From Segetibacter sp. (GTDB lineage Bacteria > Bacteroidota > Bacteroidia > Chitinophagales > Chitinophagaceae): 57,576 bases of DNA. This document shows positions 46,801 through 54,149 of the stretch, piece after piece. The position numbers and the translations under genes are program-made. Each line of letters opens with the position of its first letter. Within the stretch, counting starts at the first letter, position 1. The stretch spans positions 1 to 57,576 of the forward strand of contig JAQBNN010000020.1 of NCBI GenBank assembly GCA_028288505.1, read 5' to 3'. Below the pieces are notes generated by a model that was given only the letters and a program-made list of their open reading frames with translations, did not search any database and had not been told where the DNA came from.

Positions 46801-47370
46801 ATAGTAGCCTTCGTTCTTTTCAGGTGGCGGTAATGTATCGTTAAACACTCGTCCGCCTTCAATAAATTTTTGCGACCATACTACTTTTTGCATGCTCAAT
46901 TCCGGTGTTATCCATGGTCCGCCTGCCAATGCAAATCCGTCGCTTACATGCATGGCTATCTTCAATCCCAACCTGTCTGCTTCTTTCATTGCAAACCGCA
47001 TCATGGCCCACCATGCCGGTGTTAATTGCCTTACTACCGGTTTAAATATTGGCGGCTTTGTTGTGTCTTTTATTGGCATTAAGTATGCGCCGCCGATGGC
47101 TGCCTGCTTCATTGATTCAAGGTCTGCTGTTATGCCTGCCTTTGATACTGCTGCGTTCATCCAATACCAAAATACCCATGGCTTTGCACTTTCAGGTGGA
47201 CGTTTAAATGCATTAACTAATTGTAAGTATGATAAGTTCTTGTATATAGTTGCAGGCTTTGCTTGCGCTGTTGTCTTGCTTGTTTTTTGTGCAAACATTG
47301 TAGCCCACATGAACATGATTGTAACGAACAATAAAAGATGTCTCAATAATTTATAAGGTGATTTATACAT
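43849..47370 (-). CDS. GH106-like alpha-L-rhamnosidase
   Basis: A 1173-residue secreted enzyme with a signal peptide of about 27 residues. 'FKRPPESAKPWVFWYWMN' near residue 55 and the following (beta/alpha) barrel with 'GLKIAMHVSDGFALAGGPWITPE' region match GH106. Later domains include a discoidin-like region ('HRLMIEVSEDGVDFRSVG', about 250-340) and a C-terminal galactose-binding-type domain ('NGINCGVAWTPPYRVNI'). It would remove terminal alpha-L-rhamnose from rhamnogalacturonan. It heads the glycan locus together with GH78 and GH127. Confidence 0.85.
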   Translation of the reverse strand: MYKSPYKLLRHLLLFVTIMFMWATMFAQKTSKTTAQAKPATIYKNLSYLQLVNAFKRPPESAKPWVFWYWMNAAVSKAGITADLESMKQAAIGGAYLMPIKDTTKPPIFKPVVRQLTPAWWAMMRFAMKEADRLGLKIAMHVSDGFALAGGPWITPELSMQKVVWSQKFIEGGRVFNDTLPPPEKNEGYYKDIAVYAFPTLEGADVSTQTVVPKVTTSKGTEASFLVMEGNKQNFSSDDTCWIQYAFEQPFTARSIVIKTNGNNYQAHRLMIEVSEDGVDFRSVGRLQPPRHGWQDTDEDVTHSIASTTAKYFRFIYNKAGSEPGSEDLDAAKWRPALKIRGIELSGAARINQYEGKNGSIWRVSKRTTEEQVPVAASSPLNKVINITQYLSADGRLKWNAPAGKWTLIRIGHTSTGHTNATGGGGIGLECDKFSEQAITKQFNGWFGEAVKQAGPELAAKVLKIFHIDSWECGSQNWSPVFAEEFRKRRGYDILTYLPVMAGIPVESADVSEKFLHDVRQTIAELVVDKFYVTMARLAKAKGCTFTAESVAPTMLSDGLMHYKTVDIPMGEFWLNSPTHDKPNDMMDAISGAHIYGKPIIQAEAFTTVRMDWSEHPGMLKTVQDRNYALGINKLVYHVFTHNPWMDRKPGMTLDGVGLYFQRDQPWWKAGRAWVQYAQRCQSLLQVGRPVVDIAVFTGEELPRRSVLPDRLVSTLPGIFGEEIVSREAERLANRGEPLREMPAGVRHSANMADPEDWIDPLRGYAYDSFNPDALLTAKVNNGRVEFPGGASYKILVLPQPHQMFPDNNSMSGQVAQKLLMLVKDGATLILNGQPSKTTTLFGNTAADKSLESITNALWRGQAKGYAKYGKDTIVVGHLGSGRIINGPYTATSFEAFGITPDFIAIAERGQRAENIAWTHRTLPGSDIYFVSNQSNTPQTIEVSLRIPEKVPELWDPVTGQVQIAQKWRSENFRTILPVKLDANASVFIVLSKATSIKKVNLGTNWTDTKTIQKIAGPWQVRFNKSHGGPAAPVLFPELRDWTTLADSSIKYYSGTAVYKTIFNWSDNNSTSKQIFLDLEKVENMAEIRLNGINCGVAWTPPYRVNITNALKIGSNKLEIEVSNTWANRLIGDHRLSEENRITQTSAPFRLAGKPLLPAGLIGGVSLSEARLK

Positions 47371-47438
47371 TAAGCAAACGTGTATGTTTTTGAGCTATTT
47401 ATTTATATTGTTGTCCATGCATCAATAATGCTATTAAA

Positions 47439-47608
47439 CTTTTCTTGCGTCGCACTCTTGTACGTTCTATTCGCTACTCATCATTGCGAGGAACGTAGCA
47501 ATGTGCCGAACTGACGTTAGACCTGTTTTAATTTGTTAAGGAGATTGCTTAGTCGTTCCTCGTAATGACGATGTAAGTGCAACAGTACAAGTGAGTGACA
47601 CAACGATG
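47439..47608. repeat. rep24 unit 4 (170 bp, reversed: type B left, type A right)
   Basis: Type B at 47439-47462 (+) and exact type A at 47585-47608 (-). The interior (47481-47569) holds a different inverted repeat, CATTGCGAGGAACG and its inverse, also found at 53961 and 56258. It lies between the GH106 and isomerase genes; the A end is 96 bp after the isomerase stop. Confidence 0.85.
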
Positions 47609-47703
47609 ATGAGTAAAGAACTAATGTTTGTAACATAAGATTCAACTCTAACAAATGAAATTCATTGAAGCCTCATCATTCATCATTCACAATTCATCAT
47701 TCC

Positions 47704-49182
47704 CTAACCCACCTTCACCACTTCCATATTTAACAAGGCACCCAATTTTTCTATCTTAGAACTTATGTGACCAACGCCAACTGCGCAGTGATGTGCAGGG
47801 CCGTGACTGTTCCAATTATTTACAAATTGACGGGCACCGATCTTGAACTTGTAACGACTGTTGGTATTACCAATTTGTAATATTGGGCCGGGAACAGACT
47901 CGGCTTCGGCAACGAGTAACATAAGCTTACCGTTTGCTTTTTCAACAACACTTAGCAGCGTAACTGGCCCATTCTTTACGCTCATTTCAACCGATACACC
48001 TTTACCAACTTTACCATGATAAACACCTAATGGACGCACTTTTGTTTTGCCTTCAGCAATGGCAATATGACCTGGCCCATCGTGGCCCATTAGCACAACA
48101 TCATCTTTAAAATCCATTGCATAATACTCGGTGAAAGAACCGCCAACACCAAATGTGTCCATGATTTTCATGGCTTGTGCATTCTTGATTTCATACTCGC
48201 CGGCAACAGGAATTCCATTGGCGGTGAGCAACGAATTGCCAAGAATGATACTGGCAATGGCCTCTTCGTTTTCGGCATTGCCTGTGCCTTTATAATAGTA
48301 CGCCATAGAGCCTAGCTTATGTATAGCAACGAGTTTATCTAAAGCAACAGAAGTAATGGCAGCCTTCTCCAACTCTTCAACAGGGCAGTCTTCCTGAACA
48401 TCAAAAGTTTCCTGAAACAAATGCAACCTGTCTGTTATTTCCTTATCAGTTACTTGTTTGCGAAGGCTTGCAAGCTCTTCCACTTCGAGCAACTCAATGT
48501 GGCCACCAAAGTGAGAATATTGTTGTGTGAGGTCTGTATAAATATCGAGCATGCCGCTATAATAATGACCCATGCAACCAAGACGATTATATAACATAGT
48601 GTTAGCAACCTTTGCTGCTTCCACCCATTCGGTTATTTCGTTCCAACATTCTTCATCGTTATTGAGTATGCCTGTTATCTGGTGAAACTTTATTCCAACT
48701 CGATTAAAGACATTGGCAATTTCAGGAACAGGACATGGGGAGCAATATGCTAACCATTCGCCTGTCATCTTAGTGCGGTCTGTCATTGCATTGAAAGAAG
48801 CATAATCAATACTTTCTTCAGGGGCAAGATTTAAAATGATGACAGGAACTTTTGCACGTTGTACAACCGGCAAAACTGTTGATGAGAGTGCATAGGTTGT
48901 AACGTATAAAAAAATAAGGTCAACATCTTGTTGCTTAAACATACGACCAGTATCAAAAGCCTTATCAGCATTATCAACCAAACCTGCATTGATAATGTTT
49001 GGATGAATTGCAGCAAGCTTATTTTCTACTTGTGATAGATATCCAGTTAACCTTTGTTCTAAACCTTCAAACTGTGTCCAATACGTGTCGAGGCCAATAC
49101 CAAACAAACCAATCTTTAAGTTTGAATTCGTTTGATTGGCTGTATTATCATTAGTTATAGCAAGCTTGTTTTGTATGTTCAT
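47704..49182 (-). CDS. L-fucose/L-arabinose isomerase-family protein
   Basis: A 492-residue sugar isomerase-like protein. The Rossmann-like N-terminal part begins 'LKIGLFGIGLDTYW'; 'GCMGHYYSGMLDIYTD' (about 203) and 'DGPGHIAIAEGK' (about 370) carry likely metal or substrate residues. The 'HCAVGVGH' motif is near the C-terminus. It would convert an aldose such as L-arabinose or a related sugar to the ketose inside the cell. The exact substrate is unclear. It is 9 bp downstream of the GH78 gene, so they share an operon. Confidence 0.8.
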   Translation of the reverse strand: MNIQNKLAITNDNTANQTNSNLKIGLFGIGLDTYWTQFEGLEQRLTGYLSQVENKLAAIHPNIINAGLVDNADKAFDTGRMFKQQDVDLIFLYVTTYALSSTVLPVVQRAKVPVIILNLAPEESIDYASFNAMTDRTKMTGEWLAYCSPCPVPEIANVFNRVGIKFHQITGILNNDEECWNEITEWVEAAKVANTMLYNRLGCMGHYYSGMLDIYTDLTQQYSHFGGHIELLEVEELASLRKQVTDKEITDRLHLFQETFDVQEDCPVEELEKAAITSVALDKLVAIHKLGSMAYYYKGTGNAENEEAIASIILGNSLLTANGIPVAGEYEIKNAQAMKIMDTFGVGGSFTEYYAMDFKDDVVLMGHDGPGHIAIAEGKTKVRPLGVYHGKVGKGVSVEMSVKNGPVTLLSVVEKANGKLMLLVAEAESVPGPILQIGNTNSRYKFKIGARQFVNNWNSHGPAHHCAVGVGHISSKIEKLGALLNMEVVKVG

Positions 49183-49191
49183 TCTGAGATT

Positions 49192-51957
49192 TTAATTAAC
49201 GCTAAAGTTATAATCGCCTGAACCAACTTTTAAAACTGCCTTACCTTTTTCGAAACCTACTAATTTAATGTCTTTGTTGATTGCTGCATTGCCTTCGGTT
49301 ATCTTATTCTTGTTTGTAGCAGGCAGATAAACCGTTGCAGTTGTATTGGCTGGTATTTGAACATGAAGATTAAACTTGTCGCCATCCTTCTTCCATTTAC
49401 TTATAATTTTACCATGAACAGAGTGATAAGAACCATTAGCAGAAGTAACATCGCCAACAATTTCAGGCTTAATAACAATGTGTTTATAAGCAATAGAACT
49501 ATCAGCCTGGTTGATGCCAAGCAGCCCTGTATAGAACCACTCCATCAAGTGCCCGAGCATTAAGTGATTGTTTGAATTAGTTGAAAGTGCTGCCCAACTC
49601 TCCGTTAATGCTGTCGCGCCTTTTGCCAATTGGTACCCATAACCCGGCAGATCTGTTCTGCTGTTCATATCATAAATTACGTCAGACCGACCTTCTTCGT
49701 GCAATACACAAAGGAGGTAACGATAACCGATATCGCCGGCAGTAAGACCATTGTTACGATTACGAATATCTTTCACTATGTTTTCTACAACTGCATGTTT
49801 ATATTGAGGCTCTACCAATTTCATATAAACTGCCATTGCATTTGCCGCTTGGCTGCCTGTTGCATATTGCTTTGTTTCTTGGTTGAAGAACGTATCGTTG
49901 AATGCTTGCTTTACTTCAGAAGCCAACTTATTATAAGATTCCGCATCATTTTTCTTACCTAATAAAGTTGCAATCTTACTTGCAATGTTAAGGTCGTAAT
50001 AATAGGTAGCTGTGCCTGTTACACCCAATGGTGTTAGTTGTGACAAACCCGGCGCCTTTGGTCCAAGGTCGTACCAATCGCCAAGTCCCTGCTTAAGTAT
50101 ATGGCCGTTGCTTTTTGTTTTTAAGTAATTGAGGTACCGCTGCATCATCGGATAAGCTTTTACCAACAACTGCTTATCACCGTACCACTGGTATAAATAC
50201 CACGGCATAATAATGCTGGAGCTACCCCATTCAGGTGAGTCTCTAAACATATCTCCACCCCACTCAAACTTTACATATTCGGGAGAGATTTCAGGTATAA
50301 GCCCTTCGCTTGTTTGAGAGTATTCCATATCATCGACAGCTTTTCTGTACAACTGCGTTATATCGTAATTATATTGAAGAGAATTACCCATTAAGTGAAC
50401 CTGCTCCAACCAGCCTAATTTTTCGCGGTGAGGACAATCGGTTAAAACACTTACTAAATTACTTTTTACTGCCCAGTCAATTAAAGTATTGGTGCGATTA
50501 AAAAGGTTGTTAGAACTTGTAAATTGGCCTACCCGTGGTGCTGCATTACGAACATGTAATCCTTTTATTTCGGTTAAAACTGCTAAGTTTTGAGGGTTGC
50601 TTTCACCTTGAGGTACTGCACCAATTACTTGAAGGTAGCGATAGCCATAGTATGTAAAACGTGGTTGCCAACTCTCTACACCGTCGCCTTTTAAAACATA
50701 TTGCAAGTAATAAGAGCTACCGGTGGGTCCCTGGGCAACAGTTCCATCTGCTCTTAACAGCTCACCTGGGTATATTCTTACTGTATCTCCCTTTCTGCCT
50801 TGAACTTTTATTGCAGGAATACCTGAAGCATTTTGGCCAAGGTCTAAAATATATATGTTCGCCTTTGGCTGCGTTATCTTTTTTGGGGTAAAAGTTTCCA
50901 TCACTCTTAAAGGTTCAGCCATTTGAGCATTCAATATTGGCGGACCATCAACTAATATTACTGGCCGCCAATTCTCCTCATTAAAGTTTGGAGTATCCCA
51001 TCCCTTTTGCTCAAGGTTTGCATCATAATCTTCACCGCCATAAATGCTGGAGAAAGTGATAGGGCTGGCACTTGTCTTCCAGGAAGCATCAGTTACAAAA
51101 TCTTCTTTTGTTCCATCTGTATATTCTATTGCAAGACGGGCAATCATTTTAGGATGACCGAAAGCTGTTTTTGTTTTACGGTAACGGCTTTTAAGGGGAG
51201 GGATAAAATAGAAACCATTACCAAGCATTACTCCAATGGCATTGGCTCCTTGCTGCAGTTGATTAGTCAAATCAAATAGAACATACAGGGCTTGTTTATC
51301 ATACTTTGTCCAGCCTGCATCTAAGAAATGGTCTTCAACTTTCTTACCGTTCAAGCTCATTTCGAAATGGCCAAGGCCTGTCATAAACATCGTAGCATTC
51401 TTAACCGGCTTCTTAATAGTTACATTCTTACGTAGCAAAGGCAACGTGTTATTTTCAAAGTACCTATCCTTCTTACCGTCAACAGGAAGAATGGCAATAT
51501 TAGTATCAGCTATCTTATCGTACGCAATCCACTTCGCTCCTTTCCAATCAGCTTTTGTAAATAAACCCATTTGCCAACTTGCTCCTTTACTCCAAACCGA
51601 CACATTGTTCTTGTTATCCCAAACCATTACCTTCCAGTAATATTTCTTAGTAGGCTCTAACTTTTTACCTGCATAAAATACTTGTATAGATTGTCCTGAA
51701 CTTACTTTCTTCGAATCCCAAACATTACCAGTATTACTTTTAAGCCATGCAGGGTTATCAGCAACCAAAACACGATAAGCTGTTTGCATTATATTCCGCT
51801 GTTTCGAATTCAACTCCCAGCTTAATGCCGGTTTCGCCGCTTCAACACCTAAAGGGTTTATTTTGTACTCGCACTTAAGGTTTAACACTCCAATACTTTG
51901 AGAGAAAACTGAAAGCGTTATAAAAGCAAGAAAAGCAATGAAAAATATTCTAAGCAT
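49192..51957 (-). CDS. GH78 alpha-L-rhamnosidase
   Basis: A 921-residue secreted enzyme with signal peptide ending 'SVFSQ'. The N-terminal beta domains start 'LKCEYKINPLGVEAAKPALSW', typical of GH78. The alpha/alpha barrel includes 'LTDCPHREKLGWLEQ' (about 510; acidic Asp and Glu region) and 'GDWYDLGP'. It hydrolyses alpha-1,2- or alpha-1,4-linked rhamnose from pectic side chains or glycosides. It is the first gene of an operon with the isomerase-like gene. Confidence 0.92.
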   Translation of the reverse strand: MLRIFFIAFLAFITLSVFSQSIGVLNLKCEYKINPLGVEAAKPALSWELNSKQRNIMQTAYRVLVADNPAWLKSNTGNVWDSKKVSSGQSIQVFYAGKKLEPTKKYYWKVMVWDNKNNVSVWSKGASWQMGLFTKADWKGAKWIAYDKIADTNIAILPVDGKKDRYFENNTLPLLRKNVTIKKPVKNATMFMTGLGHFEMSLNGKKVEDHFLDAGWTKYDKQALYVLFDLTNQLQQGANAIGVMLGNGFYFIPPLKSRYRKTKTAFGHPKMIARLAIEYTDGTKEDFVTDASWKTSASPITFSSIYGGEDYDANLEQKGWDTPNFNEENWRPVILVDGPPILNAQMAEPLRVMETFTPKKITQPKANIYILDLGQNASGIPAIKVQGRKGDTVRIYPGELLRADGTVAQGPTGSSYYLQYVLKGDGVESWQPRFTYYGYRYLQVIGAVPQGESNPQNLAVLTEIKGLHVRNAAPRVGQFTSSNNLFNRTNTLIDWAVKSNLVSVLTDCPHREKLGWLEQVHLMGNSLQYNYDITQLYRKAVDDMEYSQTSEGLIPEISPEYVKFEWGGDMFRDSPEWGSSSIIMPWYLYQWYGDKQLLVKAYPMMQRYLNYLKTKSNGHILKQGLGDWYDLGPKAPGLSQLTPLGVTGTATYYYDLNIASKIATLLGKKNDAESYNKLASEVKQAFNDTFFNQETKQYATGSQAANAMAVYMKLVEPQYKHAVVENIVKDIRNRNNGLTAGDIGYRYLLCVLHEEGRSDVIYDMNSRTDLPGYGYQLAKGATALTESWAALSTNSNNHLMLGHLMEWFYTGLLGINQADSSIAYKHIVIKPEIVGDVTSANGSYHSVHGKIISKWKKDGDKFNLHVQIPANTTATVYLPATNKNKITEGNAAINKDIKLVGFEKGKAVLKVGSGDYNFSVN

Positions 51958-52298
51958 AATGGCAAGATTATAGAGGAAAGGAAATAAAGTTAGTAGTTGA
52001 ATTAGGTTCGAACATAACTATATAAGAAAACTTTGTGCAAACGAAAAATGAAAGTTCATAAGGTAATGATTTTGTATTAGCAATTGTTATAATGCCAAAA
52101 GATTGGTTGAGTAATCATATTAAGGCTTACCTATTAACTGATGAAGGTAGAGTAGCAGACGGGTATAAGTAATGTCAACATTTACTAATCTGATGGAACA
52201 TTTTACTATTCACACTTTAGATTATACTTTTCTTTCTACATTCAAACAGTAAAAGTTCGACCCACTTTTAATCACAACTATTATTCTTTATTGCTGCC
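51958..52298. other. divergent intergenic region GH78/acetylesterase
   Basis: AT-rich, no coding sequence, no rep24 copy. Both genes need promoters here, but I cannot pick a convincing one. Confidence 0.4.
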
Positions 52299-53726
52299 AT
52301 GAAATTATATTTAGCACTTCTATCTATCCTCGTTTTCCTGCTTATCCCGTTTATTCATTTTGCACAACCTAAACTACCCTCGCTGTTTACTGATAACATG
52401 GTATTGCAGCAGCAAACAGATGTAGCATTTTGGGGTTGGGCAAATGCAGGAAGCAAAATCAGAGTAACCACTTCATGGAATAAAAAAAGCTACACTGCGA
52501 CAACCAATGCTGAGGGTAAATGGAAATTAAAAGTACAAACCCCTCAATCAGGTGGCCCATACGAAGTAACCATAACTGATGGCAAGCCAATAACATTAGT
52601 TAATGTACTAATTGGCGAAGTCTGGTTGTTAGGCGGACAGTCAAACATGGAAATGCCAATGAAAGGTTTTAAAAATCAACCAATCCTTGGTTCTAATGAT
52701 GCTATCCTACATTCAAAAAATAAGAACATTCGCCTTTACACTGTTCCCCGTTCTTCGGTTATAGAAGTGCAGGAAAACAGCAAGCCATCTGAATGGAAGG
52801 AAGCTTCTCCTGAAGCCGTTAGCAACTTCAGCGCTACCGGTTATTACTTTGGAAAGCTATTGAATGAAATGCTTGACGTTCCGGTCGGCTTAATCAATTG
52901 CAGCTATAGTGGTTCGTATGCCGAAGCATGGATGACACCCGAATCACTGAAAGAGTTTGGTGTAAAAATTCCGGTTAAAGGAGATACGATAAAAGCTGTA
53001 AGCCGCACTCCTACAACATTGTATAATGGTATGTTGCATCCCATTATTGGTTATGGTATTAAAGGTGCTTTATGGTACCAGGGCGAATCGAACTATGATG
53101 ACCCCGACAAGTATGAAAAGCTTTTTCCAACAATGGTGAAGCAATGGCGCAATGAATGGGGCATAGGTGACTATCCTTTTTATTACGCCCAGATAGCTCC
53201 ATACAACTATGCACAATTGCCTCCTTATAACACTGGTGGAAAATATAACTCTGCATATTTAAGAGGCGCTCAAAGAAAATCAGAGAAGGTGATACCTAAT
53301 ACAGCAATGGCTGTGTTAATGGATATAGGTGAAGAAAAGATGATACATCCATCAAACAAAGAAGCTGGTGGAAAACGCCTTGCCCTACTTGCCCTTGCTA
53401 AAACTTATGGATTGAAAGGCTTTGGCTATGCAAGTCCTGCTTATGATTCGTTTACTGTTGCCGGAAGCATTGCTACGGTTCGATTTCAAAACACGCCTAA
53501 TGGTTTAACATCTTTTGGTAAAGAGCTATCGCAATTTGAAGTTGCCGGAGCAAATAAAGTTTTCTTTCCTGCAAAGGCTTGGATAAACGGAAGCAATGTA
53601 TCAGTTTCTGCACCAGAGGTGAAGGAACCAGTTGCGGTAAGATATGCTTTCAAAGATTTTGTGGTAGGGGAATTGTTTAGTACGGAAGGATTGCCTGTGT
53701 CGAGTTTTAGAACGGATAGTTGGTGA
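52299..53726 (+). CDS. SGNH-type carbohydrate acetylesterase (sialate O-acetylesterase family)
   Basis: A 475-residue secreted esterase; signal peptide ends 'HFAQ'. Nucleophile Ser115 lies in 'GQSNME' (113-118), 'LWYQGESN' follows near residue 262, and 'MIHPSNKEAGGKRLA' carries the catalytic His. A beta-sandwich ('LFTDNMVLQQ') precedes the catalytic fold. The family is named after sialate, but next to rhamnosidases it most likely removes acetyl groups from pectin. It is divergent from GH78. Confidence 0.88.
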   Translation: MKLYLALLSILVFLLIPFIHFAQPKLPSLFTDNMVLQQQTDVAFWGWANAGSKIRVTTSWNKKSYTATTNAEGKWKLKVQTPQSGGPYEVTITDGKPITLVNVLIGEVWLLGGQSNMEMPMKGFKNQPILGSNDAILHSKNKNIRLYTVPRSSVIEVQENSKPSEWKEASPEAVSNFSATGYYFGKLLNEMLDVPVGLINCSYSGSYAEAWMTPESLKEFGVKIPVKGDTIKAVSRTPTTLYNGMLHPIIGYGIKGALWYQGESNYDDPDKYEKLFPTMVKQWRNEWGIGDYPFYYAQIAPYNYAQLPPYNTGGKYNSAYLRGAQRKSEKVIPNTAMAVLMDIGEEKMIHPSNKEAGGKRLALLALAKTYGLKGFGYASPAYDSFTVAGSIATVRFQNTPNGLTSFGKELSQFEVAGANKVFFPAKAWINGSNVSVSAPEVKEPVAVRYAFKDFVVGELFSTEGLPVSSFRTDSW

Positions 53727-53818
53727 AGAGAGTTATGAGTTATTAATGATGAGTTATGAGTGAAGCAACTTTTTGATTTTTGACTTCTTTTTGTAGTCAT
53801 CATTCCTACTTTACTCAT

Positions 53819-53842
53819 CATCGTTGCGTCGCACTCTTGTAC
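53819..53842 (+). repeat. rep24 copy, type B, 3' of the acetylesterase gene
   Basis: Exact type B 24-mer 93 bp after the stop, in sense orientation. No partner within 300 bp. Confidence 0.85.
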
Positions 53843-53871
53843 CGTTTGTTCTTTACTTAGCAATCATACTA

Positions 53872-53949
53872 TGTCATCCTGAGCTTGTCGAAGGATTGTT
53901 CAGCATGGATTCTAATGGTTAGCAGGGCTTCGACAAGCTCAGCCTGACA
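53872..53949. repeat. inverted repeat, TGTCATCCTGAGC family
   Basis: TGTCATCCTGAGCTTGTCGA at 53872-53891 faces its inverse ending at 53949, with a few mismatches and a 20-bp longer arm. Short repeats of this type are common in many bacterial genomes. Confidence 0.75.
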
Positions 53950-53960
53950 ACAGAATAGCT

Positions 53961-54055
53961 CGTCATTGCGAGGAGGAACGACGAAGCAATCTGATGAATG
54001 AATAACAACAGGTTTATAATTAGGAGGGCAGATTGCTTCGTTCCTCGCAATGACG
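53961..54055. repeat. inverted repeat, CATTGCGAGGAACG family, copy 2
   Basis: CGTCATTGCGAGG...GACGAAGCAATCTG and its inverse CAGATTGCTTCG...CTCGCAATGACGAG enclose about 35 bp. Copies of the same family lie at 47481-47569 and 56258-56351. Confidence 0.85.
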
Positions 54056-54149
54056 AGTAGAAATAATACAGTTGAACGGAGCGTCGCAAGCAAAGTTCAA
54101 TTGAAATACAAATGATGGCTAACGAATAAATAATTACTTAAAGCTCTAT

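Larger units (their letters stand above)
53727..54149. other. repeat-packed gap between the esterase and GH127 genes
   Basis: Three repeat families lie side by side: rep24 at 53819, a TGTCATCCTGAGC inverted repeat at 53872-53949, and a CATTGCGAGGAACG inverted repeat at 53961-54055. No coding sequence seen. Confidence 0.7.

Noticed and set aside
3448-53842. rep24 copies as a CRISPR array
   Set aside because: Copies are dispersed over 50 kb, in both orientations, without regular spacers or cas genes.
53872-54055. Inverted repeats as an insertion sequence
   Set aside because: They enclose no transposase frame and are under 100 bp each; short palindromic repeats explain them.
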